A DNA stretch of 64,000 bases, from assembly GCF_001314995.1 (NCBI RefSeq), contig NZ_CP012938.1, positions 4,588,001 to 4,652,000 of the forward strand, read 5' to 3'. The translations under genes were made by a program, and so were the position numbers. The notes under the pieces are model-generated. The model ran no database searches and was not told where the DNA came from. It was given only the letters and a program-made list of their open reading frames with translations. Source of the stretch: Bacteroides ovatus. Lineage in GTDB: Bacteria > Bacteroidota > Bacteroidia > Bacteroidales > Bacteroidaceae. Shown piece by piece: positions 9,542 through 19,650 of the stretch; the stretch's first letter is position 1, and every line of letters begins with the position of its first letter.

Positions 9542-12500
9542 TTAGATATTAACAGATAAACCTAGAGAAAAGACTTTGGAAAGTGGATACTCGGTACCTG
9601 TAGAACTACCGAGTTCAGGATCCCATTCTTTGAATTTAGCGAATGTCAATAAGTTCGTTCCGATAAAGAATACGCGTATCTTATTAAATTTCAGTTTGTT
9701 TACAACTGTTTTAGGTAAAGTATAGCCAACTTCCAGAGTTTTTAATCGCAAATAAGAACCATCACGCAACCAAAATGTAGACTTCCGGAAATTGTTATCA
9801 TTTCCACCGAAACTTAAACGAGGATACGAAGCATTTGGATTTTCATTAGCAGGAATACCAAACCTGGCAGCAGTTTCTGCATCCACCCAGCGATTTTCCA
9901 CCAAATTCTCCAATACGTTTCCCCATTGGTTGTCTTTGAAAGCATATACGGTAGAGCCCTCAATAAAGAATGAAGACTTGCCGGCTCCTTGAAAGTGAAC
10001 ATTGAAGTCAAGTCCTCTCCATTGTGCCGAAATACCAAATCCGTAAATCAAGTTCGGTTTGGTAGTGGCTCCAATAGCCGCTTTATCTCCATCATTAATG
10101 ACCCCGTCACCATTCACATCCTTATACTTGATGTCACCTGGCTGTACTTTACCAAACTGTTGTTTAGGACTATTACGAATATCATCGTAATCTTTGAACA
10201 GACCTAACGCAATAAGTCCTTTTGCCTGATTGACACGATATCCTTTTTCTAATTGATAAGGATAGACAGTATTTGTTTCATCTCTCTCCAGAATTTCATT
10301 CTTACTATAAGTCATATTACCTCGAATGGTGAGATTTACTTTACCTAACTTTTGTTTGTAAGCAAAATGACCGTCAAATCCTTCAGATAATACACTACCG
10401 ACATTGGCTTTAGGATTACTTCTTACGATACCTACCATACCTGGAAGAAATTTTCGCTCCATGTAAATGCCATCACGTTGCTCGTGGAAATAATCGACTG
10501 TAGCTGTCAATTTATCATTAAATAGAGATAAATCTACTCCAAAATCATGTTTGGTAGCAATTTCCCATGTTACATTTTCGGAAGCCAACATGCTATATGT
10601 CATACCATCAAACTTTTTATCGTATCCGTAATCTCCCCAATTCCATCCGGGGAATATCTTTTCTACATCTTTGTCATCCACTTTTTCTGTATACTTACCG
10701 GAAATGGTATATAAATAAGGAAAGCGTGTTCCCAACTGATCATTTCCGACTTTTCCGTATGAATAACGTAGTTTAAACATGTTCATCCATTTCAGATGAT
10801 CCTTGATCAATTTTTCTTCAGCTATATTCCAAGCAACAGAAAATGCAGGAAAAAAACCGAACCGATGTCCGTCAGCAAAGTTCTCCGAACCGTTGTATCC
10901 AAAATTGAAATCGACGAAATAACGGTAATTCCAGTTGTAACTGGCTCGTCCGGCTATTCCCATATGACGTTTGGCAATACTGTTTTTTACATCTGTACCA
11001 ACATCAACAGTTGTTTTATAAGCATCCTGGCTATATTTGAGAGTTGCTCCTACATGGTGTTCTTTAAATCCACGATTATACTGTAAAAAAGCTTCGAGGA
11101 ACTCTCTGCGATTACCTGATGACTTACTGGTCTGTTCCATCTTCTGTTCTTCCCTTTGTCGATCATACACTATTTCGCCCGCCGAATTACGGAAACGTTG
11201 TGCACGCCATGTTTCAGGCATTTTCTTGTGGTTGATTTCATTATCATTATTGATGTCAAATCCAAAACGTCCTTCAAAGCGTAGCCCTTTTGTTATAAAA
11301 TCCAGTTTTTGTTCCAAAGAAATGTTTGTCTGTACTTTATTATTCCAAAACTCTTTGTATCCAGTTTGCGTAGCAAGCACCCATGGGTTCGAGCGATCAT
11401 CTTCTTTACCAAATGCCGGTATATAGCCGTTAGAATACATCAATGGAACACTAATCGGATTTTGATTCATCAATGATTTCCATACATTTTCCCCTTGTCC
11501 CGGTGCATTTCGTTTCTTTAAAGAACCGGAAACTCCAACTTTCAGGAGAGTACTTTTAGTTATATCAATGTCCGTGTTCAATCGATAATTCCAACGTTGA
11601 CTACTTGGGTTGCTATTATAATCCTCACGCATAGCGTCGTCTGTTTTATACATTCCTCCTTCGCTGATATAACTAAGTGAAACAAAATAGCGTGCAGTAG
11701 CCCCACCACCATTCATGTTCACATTAGCACGATAAGTCATCGCTCCATCTTTCAGCAACACATCCTTCCAATCCACATTCGGATAAAGATCAGGATCAAG
11801 TCCTAATCGTAAAAGCTCCAATTCATCATCTTGGTATATAGGTTCTTTATTACGAGTAATGCGTGATTCATTCATCATGCGTGCGTAAGTGTAACCGTCT
11901 GCAAATTCGGGTGTAATGGTGCGTGTGTTGTAAGACGTTTCAACTTTTGCGTTTATATTGATTTTACCGGCTTTACCGTGTTTGGAGGTAATCAAGATTA
12001 CCCCGTTAGCACCACGGGGACCATATATAGCTGTCGTAGAAGCATCTTTCAATACAGTGAAAGACTCAATGTCCTCTATATTCATTTCGTCCAGGCTACG
12101 TTCAAATCCATCAACTAATACCAGCGCAGAATTGTTTGCTCCGAAAGTGGAGATACCCCGAATCCAGAATTCAGAAGTATTCACTCCCGGCTGCCCTGAT
12201 GTCTGCATGGCGAGAATACCTGCTACATTACCTGCCAAAGCATTTGAGAGGTTTGCTGAAGGATTTGATTTCAGGTCGTCTACATTTACAGTCGTTACCG
12301 CTCCTGTCACCGTCAGTTTTTTCTGCACGCCTGTTCCGGTGATGACAACTTCATCAATCTCTCTTGCATTGGCTTCTTTCATTGTAATATTCACTATACG
12401 TTGCTGCTTTATCAGCACTTCCTGTTTATCAAATCCAATATATGAAAAGAGCAGCCTTGAATATTCTTCAACATTTATTTTGTAACGTCCGTTAATATCT

Positions 12501-12673
12501 GTGATAGCTCCCAAGCCAGCCTGGTCTTTTACTGTTACATTCACACCAATCAGTGGTTCCTTATTCTCATCTGTTACAATTCCTGTAACTTCTATCTTTT
12601 TTTGCGCAAAAACGCTTATAGAAATCAATAATAGACAGAAAGTTATCAATTTCTTAATATTTATGCATTCCAT
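9542..12673 (-). CDS. SusC-like TonB-dependent transporter (cassette 2)
   Basis: 1043 residues. Signal peptide ending SVFAQ; carboxypeptidase-regulatory-like domain (about 27-110, EVTGIVTDENKEPLIGVNV); plug with DEVVITGTGVQKK, SALVLVDGFER and LKDASTTAIYGPRGANG; beta-barrel to the C-terminal LGLSVNI. It imports oligosaccharides in partnership with the SusD gene that follows. It starts 12 bp after the IPT/NHL gene stop, consistent with one operon. It is a close paralogue of the SusC proteins at 19651-22776 and 34322-37417. No promoter of its own is evident, so in this orientation it may be silent. Confidence 0.95.
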   Translation of the reverse strand: MECINIKKLITFCLLLISISVFAQKKIEVTGIVTDENKEPLIGVNVTVKDQAGLGAITDINGRYKINVEEYSRLLFSYIGFDKQEVLIKQQRIVNITMKEANAREIDEVVITGTGVQKKLTVTGAVTTVNVDDLKSNPSANLSNALAGNVAGILAMQTSGQPGVNTSEFWIRGISTFGANNSALVLVDGFERSLDEMNIEDIESFTVLKDASTTAIYGPRGANGVILITSKHGKAGKININAKVETSYNTRTITPEFADGYTYARMMNESRITRNKEPIYQDDELELLRLGLDPDLYPNVDWKDVLLKDGAMTYRANVNMNGGGATARYFVSLSYISEGGMYKTDDAMREDYNSNPSSQRWNYRLNTDIDITKSTLLKVGVSGSLKKRNAPGQGENVWKSLMNQNPISVPLMYSNGYIPAFGKEDDRSNPWVLATQTGYKEFWNNKVQTNISLEQKLDFITKGLRFEGRFGFDINNDNEINHKKMPETWRAQRFRNSAGEIVYDRQREEQKMEQTSKSSGNRREFLEAFLQYNRGFKEHHVGATLKYSQDAYKTTVDVGTDVKNSIAKRHMGIAGRASYNWNYRYFVDFNFGYNGSENFADGHRFGFFPAFSVAWNIAEEKLIKDHLKWMNMFKLRYSYGKVGNDQLGTRFPYLYTISGKYTEKVDDKDVEKIFPGWNWGDYGYDKKFDGMTYSMLASENVTWEIATKHDFGVDLSLFNDKLTATVDYFHEQRDGIYMERKFLPGMVGIVRSNPKANVGSVLSEGFDGHFAYKQKLGKVNLTIRGNMTYSKNEILERDETNTVYPYQLEKGYRVNQAKGLIALGLFKDYDDIRNSPKQQFGKVQPGDIKYKDVNGDGVINDGDKAAIGATTKPNLIYGFGISAQWRGLDFNVHFQGAGKSSFFIEGSTVYAFKDNQWGNVLENLVENRWVDAETAARFGIPANENPNASYPRLSFGGNDNNFRKSTFWLRDGSYLRLKTLEVGYTLPKTVVNKLKFNKIRVFFIGTNLLTFAKFKEWDPELGSSTGTEYPLSKVFSLGLSVNI

Positions 12674-12685
12674 ATTATTCGGTTA

Positions 12686-14170
12686 TTATTTAACTTCATC
12701 CGATATTCTTTTATCTGATTGGTCTCTAATGAGGTCTTCCGGTATTTTTTCCAAAGCAATTTTACGGATACGATGATTATTTACATCTCCCACATAAAAT
12801 ATATTGTTTACTTCATCGTATGCCAATGCGGCTGGAGAATCAAAACGAGCCTCTTCGCGTAATGCCCCATCTACATAACCATTGGCATGTATATTCATAC
12901 CAACGCTTCCTCGTCCTGCAAAAGTTGAAGTAATTCCGTCTGGTGTCAGCTTTCGAATACAATGATTATCACGATCAGTAAAGTAAAAATCGTAAATTTC
13001 ATCTTTTCCGGCTGCCTTATACTCTGGATTCTTGACAAACACTCCTTGGTAGGGTCTGCTTAATCGCGCCTTAGCTCCAATTTTATCATCATAGCCAGCT
13101 TGACCTGGTGCTCCGCATACGACATACGGATTGGTAAATGTTTTCTTGTCTTCATCATAGTTTGCACGGAGGATATAGTGACGGTTTATTACCACTATAT
13201 ATGCATACTTTCCGGATGGGTGAATGATATAATTGAATTCCCAATCTATATCTTGAATAGCGTACAGCTTTTCTTGATGTTCCTTATTATTGTTTATTCC
13301 CCACTTGTGATAATCATATCTTATCACCATACCTTCTCCGAAGTTATTATAATATAATTCTCCATTTCTGGGATGCACAGCAGAAGCTTGGCATCCATTA
13401 CCGGTAGTCAATCGTTTCTGATCCAAAAAGTTACCTTGGCGAGTCATGAAGATGTTACTTGCACCATTAACATCTCCTTTTGAGCATGCAATTATCATTG
13501 TATCACCATCTAATGTCCAGGTAATACTGCGAAAACGTCCTACTCCATCACTTCCGGCAGCCAATCCAGTCGTTATGTATTCTCTTTCTAAATCTAAAAT
13601 TCGTATAGGCTTTTTACCTTGATCACCATTGTCTTGGGTTAAATAAAGAAGATTCGGAAATTTTGGATCAAATGAAAACCACGTAGGAGAATCTATCTTT
13701 CCACAATCATTAAATGGACCTTCTTTTTTTATTTCTCCATTTCCTAGTTCATCCACATAGCCACATAAAGTAGTGACAAGCATCTGTTGGACATATTTAT
13801 ATTTCTGTGGTATAGTTACAGTTGGGGTTTCGCCGACTGTTAGTTCTATCGTACCTTCATAACACTGGTCTGGAGTAATGCAATATAAACAATTGCCTTC
13901 TACACTAATAACCTTAGCTTCTTTTCCACCTACCCTAACTGAAATAATAGAGGGATCAATGCCAAAATTACTACCATAAATAATCATACGTACTTTTGTT
14001 CCTCCTGATTTAGGGGTAAAGTCCGTTACCTCTACTGGTTGACTTGGATCATAAGGGGCTGCAGTTGTATCTTTGTCGTCTTTACAACTGCTGAAACAGA
14101 CTGTAAAGATGAATGCCAACATCATGCATTGTAGTCCTATGTTCCCATGTTTCATAGTTTTACATTTCAT
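12686..14170 (-). CDS. IPT/TIG-NHL beta-propeller lipoprotein (cassette 2)
   Basis: 494 residues with a lipoprotein signal (FSSC, Cys about 29; an internal Met at residue 6 is an alternative start). An IPT/TIG immunoglobulin-like domain (about 45-130; VEVTDFTPKSGGTKVRMII, YGSNFG) is followed by NHL-type propeller repeats, e.g. CIRKLTPDGITSTFAGRG and VNNIFYVGDVNNHRIRKIA. Proteins with this layout in Bacteroides PULs are presumed surface glycan-binding or accessory proteins; that role is inferred. It lies 18 bp downstream of the glutaminase-like 3' segment. This copy is intact, unlike its cassette 4 counterpart. Confidence 0.88.
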   Translation of the reverse strand: MKCKTMKHGNIGLQCMMLAFIFTVCFSSCKDDKDTTAAPYDPSQPVEVTDFTPKSGGTKVRMIIYGSNFGIDPSIISVRVGGKEAKVISVEGNCLYCITPDQCYEGTIELTVGETPTVTIPQKYKYVQQMLVTTLCGYVDELGNGEIKKEGPFNDCGKIDSPTWFSFDPKFPNLLYLTQDNGDQGKKPIRILDLEREYITTGLAAGSDGVGRFRSITWTLDGDTMIIACSKGDVNGASNIFMTRQGNFLDQKRLTTGNGCQASAVHPRNGELYYNNFGEGMVIRYDYHKWGINNNKEHQEKLYAIQDIDWEFNYIIHPSGKYAYIVVINRHYILRANYDEDKKTFTNPYVVCGAPGQAGYDDKIGAKARLSRPYQGVFVKNPEYKAAGKDEIYDFYFTDRDNHCIRKLTPDGITSTFAGRGSVGMNIHANGYVDGALREEARFDSPAALAYDEVNNIFYVGDVNNHRIRKIALEKIPEDLIRDQSDKRISDEVK

Positions 14171-14188
14171 AATACACTAGATTTAAAA

Positions 14189-14800
14189 TTATTGATTATT
14201 CTGAACTTTATCCATTAACACTTTCATCCAGTATCCTCCGATCACCGAACGCGCTCTGAAGCCTACCCATTTACCGCTGTCGGTATGGTGCCAATCACTG
14301 ATAGGCACACGTGACACGGTCTCGTTAATGTATTTATAGACAGGATCAGAGAACTTTTCAAAGGTTACTTGATCCGGAGACATAGCTGCCGTCCACATTA
14401 TCCAGTCGGATTTTGTGTATTCTTTACGAGAGTCCAGAGGAAGCCCGTAAGGATTCTGCTTTGTCAAGTAATAGTTTATTTCTTTTCCGATTACATCGTT
14501 AGGAAATAAATTCAGGTTCCATAACTTATCCCAAACCATGTTATATTTTTGACTCCAAGTGTTCTTTCTGTCAAAAGCCAAACGGTAATGATCACCCTCA
14601 TTCGCCATTTTTTCCCATTTCACTGCCATTTTCTTAGCTATAACAGCATATTTTTCAGCTACATCATTCAACCCGAGCATCCGAGCCATTTCACTGTATC
14701 CGGCCACTCCCATGATCGCTTTCACGGAAAGATTGGCATTATGAGCCCAATGTCCGGCGAAGTCATCCGTGCAAAGTTGGTTTTCCGGGTCCTGTCCAAA
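14189..14800 (-). pseudogene. Silent 3' segment of glutaminase-A-like gene (cassette 2)
   Basis: The uninterrupted frame is equivalent to residues 639-840 of the complete protein at 24371-26893, preceded by a Phe codon and a TAG stop (14801-14803). There is no start, signal peptide or 5' part. Protein identity to the complete copy is very high and most differences are synonymous. It is followed after 18 bp by the IPT/NHL gene exactly as in the complete cassette 3, so joining the 5' part here would rebuild the whole operon. It could instead be a duplication remnant. Confidence 0.8.
14727..14797 (-). repeat. 71-bp identical repeat, copy 2 (candidate recombination site)
   Basis: Identical to the copies at 4306-4376, 24909-24979 and 32185-32255, and in the same orientation as copies 1 and 3. 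On the plus strand it is followed by AAACTAA, as in copy 1; this gives the TAG stop on the coding strand. Confidence 0.9.
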
Positions 14801-15005
14801 CTAACAAACCTAATTGTATCTATTTGATAATCTGAATATTATAAATTAGCGTATTGTTACTGTGTTGTGCTTTACATCTTTTTCAAGTAAAATTAAAGTG
14901 ATTTTTCTCTCAATAAAGTCACTTATTTTCATTACTTTATTATTCTATTTTCTTTCGGATGAACTCTAAAAATGGCGAAAACATCAATAATTAAGTATTG
15001 CAAAA

Positions 15006-15036
15006 TTGGCTGTTCTTAATTTATTTCATATTTTTG
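15006..15036 (+). promoter_or_regulatory. Bacteroides promoter for the ATPase gene
   Basis: TTGG at 15006-15009 as a -33 element, 19 bp spacing, then TATTTTTG (15029-15036) fitting the TAnnTTTG -7 consensus. It ends 44 bp upstream of the ATG at 15081 and rules out the TTG at 15006 as a translation start. Confidence 0.65.
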
Positions 15037-15080
15037 CAACGACGGTTGACTCAACAGCCGTTGAGAAAAACTTATTGATT

Positions 15081-16430
15081 ATGAAGTTTTATAATAGAGA
15101 GAAAGAAATTGCAGAATTGAAGCGTGTACAAGAGCTTGCATTTGGTCAAAATTCCAGAATGATTGTGGTAACAGGCCGTAGGCGTATTGGAAAAACCAGT
15201 CTTATAAAACAAGCTCTGAAAGGAACACCTACTGTATATTTTTTCATTGGAAGAAAAGCAGAGAGTATATTAGTCGCAGATTTTATAAAAATAGTACGCG
15301 AGACATTATCTATTTTTATTCCGGATGGCATATCCAACTTTACTACTTTGATACAATATCTTTTCGAAATAGGAAAAACACGTTCTTTTAATATTGTTAT
15401 TGATGAATTTCAGGAGTTTTATAATATCAGACCCGATGTTTTTAGTGATATGCAAAATCTTTGGGATGAATATCGGCAAGAAACTAAAATAAATCTTGTA
15501 ATTAGCGGCTCTGTATATTCATTGATGCAAAAGATATTCACAGATCATGGAGAACCATTATTCGGACGTGCTGACAATATTTTATGTCTTCGACCCTTCA
15601 ATACAAAAGTGCTAAAACAAATTATGGAGGATTTTGCGCCCGGATATAGTAATGATGACCTATTAGCTTTGTATACACTGACCGGAGGAATCCCTAAATA
15701 TGTAGAGCTGTTCTGTGACAATCAAGCCCTTTCTGTTGACCGGATATATGACTTTGTTTTTTCAGAGAATTCCCTGTTTATAGATGAAGGGCGTAATTTG
15801 TTGATTACTGAATTTGGGAAAAATTATGGTATTTACTTTTCTATCCTATTAGAAATAGCAAATGGGCATTATACACAAGGAGAAATAGAATCGGCATTAG
15901 GTGGTATATCTATCGGGGGCCATTTAAGTAAATTAGAAAATGTGTATAATTTGATAACACGTGAGCGGCCTATTTTTGCGAAACCCGGTACTAAGAAGAA
16001 TGTACGATATATTATTGGCGATAACTTTCTAAATTTCTGGTTTAAATACATTGAACGGAACCGTTCTTATATTGAGCTACAGAACTTTGAAGACCTTCGT
16101 CAACTAGCAAAGGCTGATTATCAGACTTATTCAGGTAGAGTATTGGAGAAATATTTTAAACAGAAATTAGCAGAGGAAGGAGGGTTTAAAGAAATTGGTT
16201 CCTGGTGGGAAACTAAAAGTTCTGCAAACAAGGAACGATTAAACTCTTTTGAAATTGATATTGTCGCTCTCAAATCAAGTGGTAAGAAAGCTCTTATAGC
16301 AGAGGTTAAACGGATGCCAGAGAATAATTATGTCCATTCAACTTTCATGGAGAAAGTGGAGCATTTAAAACACAAAGAAATGGCGAAATATGATATTGAA
16401 ACACGAGTCTTAGGCCTAGAGGATATGTAA
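15081..16430 (+). CDS. AAA-family ATPase with C-terminal DUF234 nuclease-like domain
   Basis: 449 residues from the ATG at 15081. Walker A is GRRRIGKTS (about 32-40) and Walker B is NIVIDEFQEF. A winged-helix-like middle is followed by a DUF234-type C-terminus with FEIDIVALKSSGKKALIAEVK, which contains the D...ExK pattern of PD-(D/E)xK nucleases. Proteins of this build are common in Bacteroides and archaea; their role is poorly known and a part in mobile-element or defence functions is only a guess. It stands alone with its own promoter between cassettes 2 and 3 and converges on cassette 3, with a shared hairpin at 16470-16501. Confidence 0.85.
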   Translation: MKFYNREKEIAELKRVQELAFGQNSRMIVVTGRRRIGKTSLIKQALKGTPTVYFFIGRKAESILVADFIKIVRETLSIFIPDGISNFTTLIQYLFEIGKTRSFNIVIDEFQEFYNIRPDVFSDMQNLWDEYRQETKINLVISGSVYSLMQKIFTDHGEPLFGRADNILCLRPFNTKVLKQIMEDFAPGYSNDDLLALYTLTGGIPKYVELFCDNQALSVDRIYDFVFSENSLFIDEGRNLLITEFGKNYGIYFSILLEIANGHYTQGEIESALGGISIGGHLSKLENVYNLITRERPIFAKPGTKKNVRYIIGDNFLNFWFKYIERNRSYIELQNFEDLRQLAKADYQTYSGRVLEKYFKQKLAEEGGFKEIGSWWETKSSANKERLNSFEIDIVALKSSGKKALIAEVKRMPENNYVHSTFMEKVEHLKHKEMAKYDIETRVLGLEDM

Positions 16431-16469
16431 TTTTATTCAAATAGAGTGATGGACGGTGCTCTTAAAGAA

Positions 16470-16501
16470 TTCCCCCAGCTACTATGTTGTAACTGGGGGA
16501 A
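16470..16501. terminator. Bidirectional terminator between ATPase gene and cassette 3
   Basis: TTCCCCCAGCTAC (16470-16482) pairs with GTAACTGGGGGAA (16489-16501), with one mismatch and a 6-nt loop, between convergent genes ending at 16430 (+) and 16544 (-). It resembles the cassette 2 hairpin at 6381-6416. Confidence 0.75.
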
Positions 16502-16543
16502 TAATTAGTGTTTATGGAGCTCTTCTATTGCAGTTCGTCTGCA

Positions 16544-17563
16544 TCACCATTCAATCTGCTGATCCTCATCCGGAATCTGTGTATTGATGTTCCGTTGCAG
16601 CGTCATACTACCTTCTACTTTATATTTAATAGGAATTACATCTACACCGTTCCCACCGTAACTAAAATCTTCAAAGTCATATTCAAACATGATTTGAACA
16701 TAACGCCGTTCCAAATAAGGACGTGTGGCATCCATAACTGACGTTTTGCTATAAGTTGGTGTTCCTATCAACTCAAACTTCATTTTATTTGTCGGATCAC
16801 CTTGCTCCATGTGCAGTGTTCCATCCTCATTAAAATGCACGTTTATTTTGTATTTTTCACGCACTTCTTTATCCAAATCCTCACTGATTAAACCTGCATA
16901 AAAGAAAACGGTATTATCATTTATCACATATCCAGTCCGCTTATTCGCGGTTCTTGCATTCGTATCCGGCTTACCGTTTATGTATGTGTATACTTTCATA
17001 GCCGAAGAAGTATATGAACCAGAATAATTATTGAATGGGATTACACGCAACAATGCTTTCGCATAATTTTTGCGCGGATGACTTTTATAATTATAAGAAG
17101 GGTCATCAACAATAGTTAAAGGCAATACCCATTTCTCCAACATATCGATGCCTTGCAAATTAAAATCAATATTCAATTGTTCCACAGAGGAACCGGCCGA
17201 AATATGTACCGTCTTAGGAAAATCATATTTATCTTCCTCCAATGCTGTATACCACAATCCCGGACGATGAATGCTGAAACGCTCTATATTCAACGTTTCC
17301 AACGTATCTTTATCCACTGCTATATGTACTTCCCTATCCAGTGTATTCGTCGTAGACCCGCTAACAACGATCGGTAACCGATAAGTCACTTTTCCATCTT
17401 CCTTATATCTGACGTAAATATCAGTAACTCCTTCGCCCCCTGCAGGAATAGGCGATTTGAAAGATATATATTGTTCATACTGTTCGTCTTCCCATTCATT
17501 ATTACAGGCAGCACTCAATGTGACAGTAGCCAATATCATTAAATAAGCATATATATTTTTCAT
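16544..17563 (-). CDS. DUF1735-type surface lipoprotein (cassette 3)
   Basis: 339 residues. A lipoprotein signal (TLSAAC, Cys about 20) is followed by NNEWEDEQYEQYISF, a DUF1735-like N-terminal domain, and a C-terminal domain ending NINTQIPDEDQQIEW. It is a close paralogue of the proteins at 6463-7461 and 39502-40521. It is the last gene of the cassette now attached to the complete glutaminase-like gene, so it is predicted to be expressed. A surface glycan-binding accessory role is inferred from its position after SusC/SusD. Confidence 0.87.
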   Translation of the reverse strand: MKNIYAYLMILATVTLSAACNNEWEDEQYEQYISFKSPIPAGGEGVTDIYVRYKEDGKVTYRLPIVVSGSTTNTLDREVHIAVDKDTLETLNIERFSIHRPGLWYTALEEDKYDFPKTVHISAGSSVEQLNIDFNLQGIDMLEKWVLPLTIVDDPSYNYKSHPRKNYAKALLRVIPFNNYSGSYTSSAMKVYTYINGKPDTNARTANKRTGYVINDNTVFFYAGLISEDLDKEVREKYKINVHFNEDGTLHMEQGDPTNKMKFELIGTPTYSKTSVMDATRPYLERRYVQIMFEYDFEDFSYGGNGVDVIPIKYKVEGSMTLQRNINTQIPDEDQQIEW

Positions 17564-17584
17564 ATCATATTCTGTTGTTTTGAA

Positions 17585-19636
17585 CTAATCATTATATGTC
17601 CATCCTGGATTTTGTGTCAACCTTTTGTTCCGCTTCAATTCTTCATGACTAATCGGCCAAAAATACAATTTACGAGAAAATGCAGTCGGTAGATCTGTAA
17701 TCTCTATCGGAGTATAGAACTGTTCTTTTTGGTCCTTAGAATCCGACATATAGAAATTGCAACCATAATTCTTTTTCGACTCTTCCACTTCTGCATCTTT
17801 CCATCTACGCAAATCGAAATAACGCTGTCCTTCTGCCATCAATTCTATTTGACGTTCTTTTTTCATTTTTTTACGGAATTCATCCTGGCTCTTGTATACA
17901 GTCTCAAGATCATAGTCTGGTACACCCGCACGACGACGAATCGGGCGGATTCCTTTTTTCATTTCATCAATGTCACGCTTAATAGAATAAGTAGTAGAAC
18001 TATCCCATGAAGGGACATCATAGTTGGCTCCTTCTTCAAGTTCATTTAACGCTTCAGCATAAATCAACAGGATTTCAGCAAAACGAATAGCAGGTTCTGC
18101 TTTCGGTTTAATCTCCTTACGATTAGTATCATCCGGATGCACATACTTCATGATGCCAATACCGGAACGCAAATAGACACCTGTCCCCGAGAAACCATCT
18201 GTGTTGATACCATAATAATAATTAACTTGTTTCTCAACATCTTTTTTATAATCTACCGTTTCTGCATTTTTTAACAAGGACCACACACAACCATTAAACG
18301 AAACGGAAGCATAGAAACGCGGTTCACGATTAGCATATTCCTTATATACTCCCTCTTTCAAATGAGGGTAGGTTTCAGCTTCGGCTTCCTCTTTGGTCAC
18401 AAAACGCTTATCCGCAGGATATGTTTCTTTAAACAGTTCTCTATTGAATTCCTCTCCATTATCCATATAATAAGCATCACACATTTTCATTGTCATGCCA
18501 TAAGCATTGCTCCCACCACCAAATACTTTGGGCATTTGGAGCCTCACCATTGCAACGAGACTGTTATCTCCCTGATTACGTCCACGACTGAAAATCAGTT
18601 CCGGATTTTGGTACATGGCCAATGAACCATTGAAAACTTCACGATAGGATGCGTAAGGATCTATATCATTATAACCACCTTGATCCCATGTCTTCTCCGA
18701 AAAATCACCGTCTTGACAAGGAGCGACAGTGGCAGGATATCCCGGCTCCGATGTAGTGACTGCTTTTTTATGGTATAGTTCGTAACGATGTCCACTGTTA
18801 CTTCCAGGAAGCTCCATTACATCTTTTGCAGCAGCTGCAGCTCTAGCCCATTTATATTCATTATATTCCTGTGAGATCAGGCATCTTCCATCATAATCTA
18901 CCAAATCCGAAAACTTATCTGTATCTTCCGGACGAGGATTATTAATCGGACTCGCCGCATAAAGTAATGCTCTGGCACGTGCGGCTAATGCTGCACCTCT
19001 CGTTGGACGTGAAATTTGGTTCACCGCTCTGGTCAAAGGCAGATCTTGAGCTGCCAAACGCATTTCGGTCTCTATATATTCTACACATTCATCATACGAG
19101 TTGCGTTGAACAGCCAAATCGTCATAACTACTTGTGTAATCAAGTCCCTCGTCAGGCAACAAAGGTACAGGTCCATACCTGCGTAACAACAACCAATAAT
19201 AGTATGCACGTACGAAACGAGCCTGGGCTTTCAAATCGGCTCTTTCTTCTTCCGTAAACTTTGTATTCATGTCAATATTTTCGATGAAGATGGATGCCTG
19301 ACGAATACCTTTATAACTAGCCCCCCATGATTGATACCAATTTTCATCATAAGTTCCGGTTTTGAATTTCTTATAATCACCGAGACTATTGCCGCCGAAA
19401 TAAATATCATCGGCAAAATTCCAGAGAATATTATCTCTGGTAGAGACTTCCATATTATTGCCTCCTAAGAAAGAATAAGCATGTACCAGCCATTCTTCCG
19501 TATATGTTTTATCAGTAAACACATCTTCCAACGACCTCCGGTCAGTGAAATATTTGTCCGAATCCAGACTATCTGTACAAGAAACGGCAATCACGCTTAA
19601 TAAAACACCAATATATAGTTTATATATCTTTTTCAT
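17585..19636 (-). CDS. SusD/RagB-family glycan-binding lipoprotein (cassette 3)
   Basis: 683 residues. Lipobox AVSC (Cys about 20), then TDSLDSDKYF. The SusD signatures ARFVRAYYYWLLLRRYGPVP and ERQIELMAEGQRYFDLRRW are present, and the C-terminus is NPGWTYND. It lies 14 bp after the SusC stop. It is closer to the cassette 4 SusD (shared YYYGINTDGFSGTGVYLRSG) than to the cassette 2 SusD, which differs there, suggesting that cassettes 3 and 4 are more alike in specificity (inference). Confidence 0.95.
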   Translation of the reverse strand: MKKIYKLYIGVLLSVIAVSCTDSLDSDKYFTDRRSLEDVFTDKTYTEEWLVHAYSFLGGNNMEVSTRDNILWNFADDIYFGGNSLGDYKKFKTGTYDENWYQSWGASYKGIRQASIFIENIDMNTKFTEEERADLKAQARFVRAYYYWLLLRRYGPVPLLPDEGLDYTSSYDDLAVQRNSYDECVEYIETEMRLAAQDLPLTRAVNQISRPTRGAALAARARALLYAASPINNPRPEDTDKFSDLVDYDGRCLISQEYNEYKWARAAAAAKDVMELPGSNSGHRYELYHKKAVTTSEPGYPATVAPCQDGDFSEKTWDQGGYNDIDPYASYREVFNGSLAMYQNPELIFSRGRNQGDNSLVAMVRLQMPKVFGGGSNAYGMTMKMCDAYYMDNGEEFNRELFKETYPADKRFVTKEEAEAETYPHLKEGVYKEYANREPRFYASVSFNGCVWSLLKNAETVDYKKDVEKQVNYYYGINTDGFSGTGVYLRSGIGIMKYVHPDDTNRKEIKPKAEPAIRFAEILLIYAEALNELEEGANYDVPSWDSSTTYSIKRDIDEMKKGIRPIRRRAGVPDYDLETVYKSQDEFRKKMKKERQIELMAEGQRYFDLRRWKDAEVEESKKNYGCNFYMSDSKDQKEQFYTPIEITDLPTAFSRKLYFWPISHEELKRNKRLTQNPGWTYND

Positions 19637-19650
19637 TTCACATACATTTA

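Noticed and set aside
15006..15080. N-terminal extension of the ATPase from a TTG start
   Set aside because: The TTG coincides with the -33 element of a good promoter whose -7 lies at 15029-15036, so the extension would not be transcribed.
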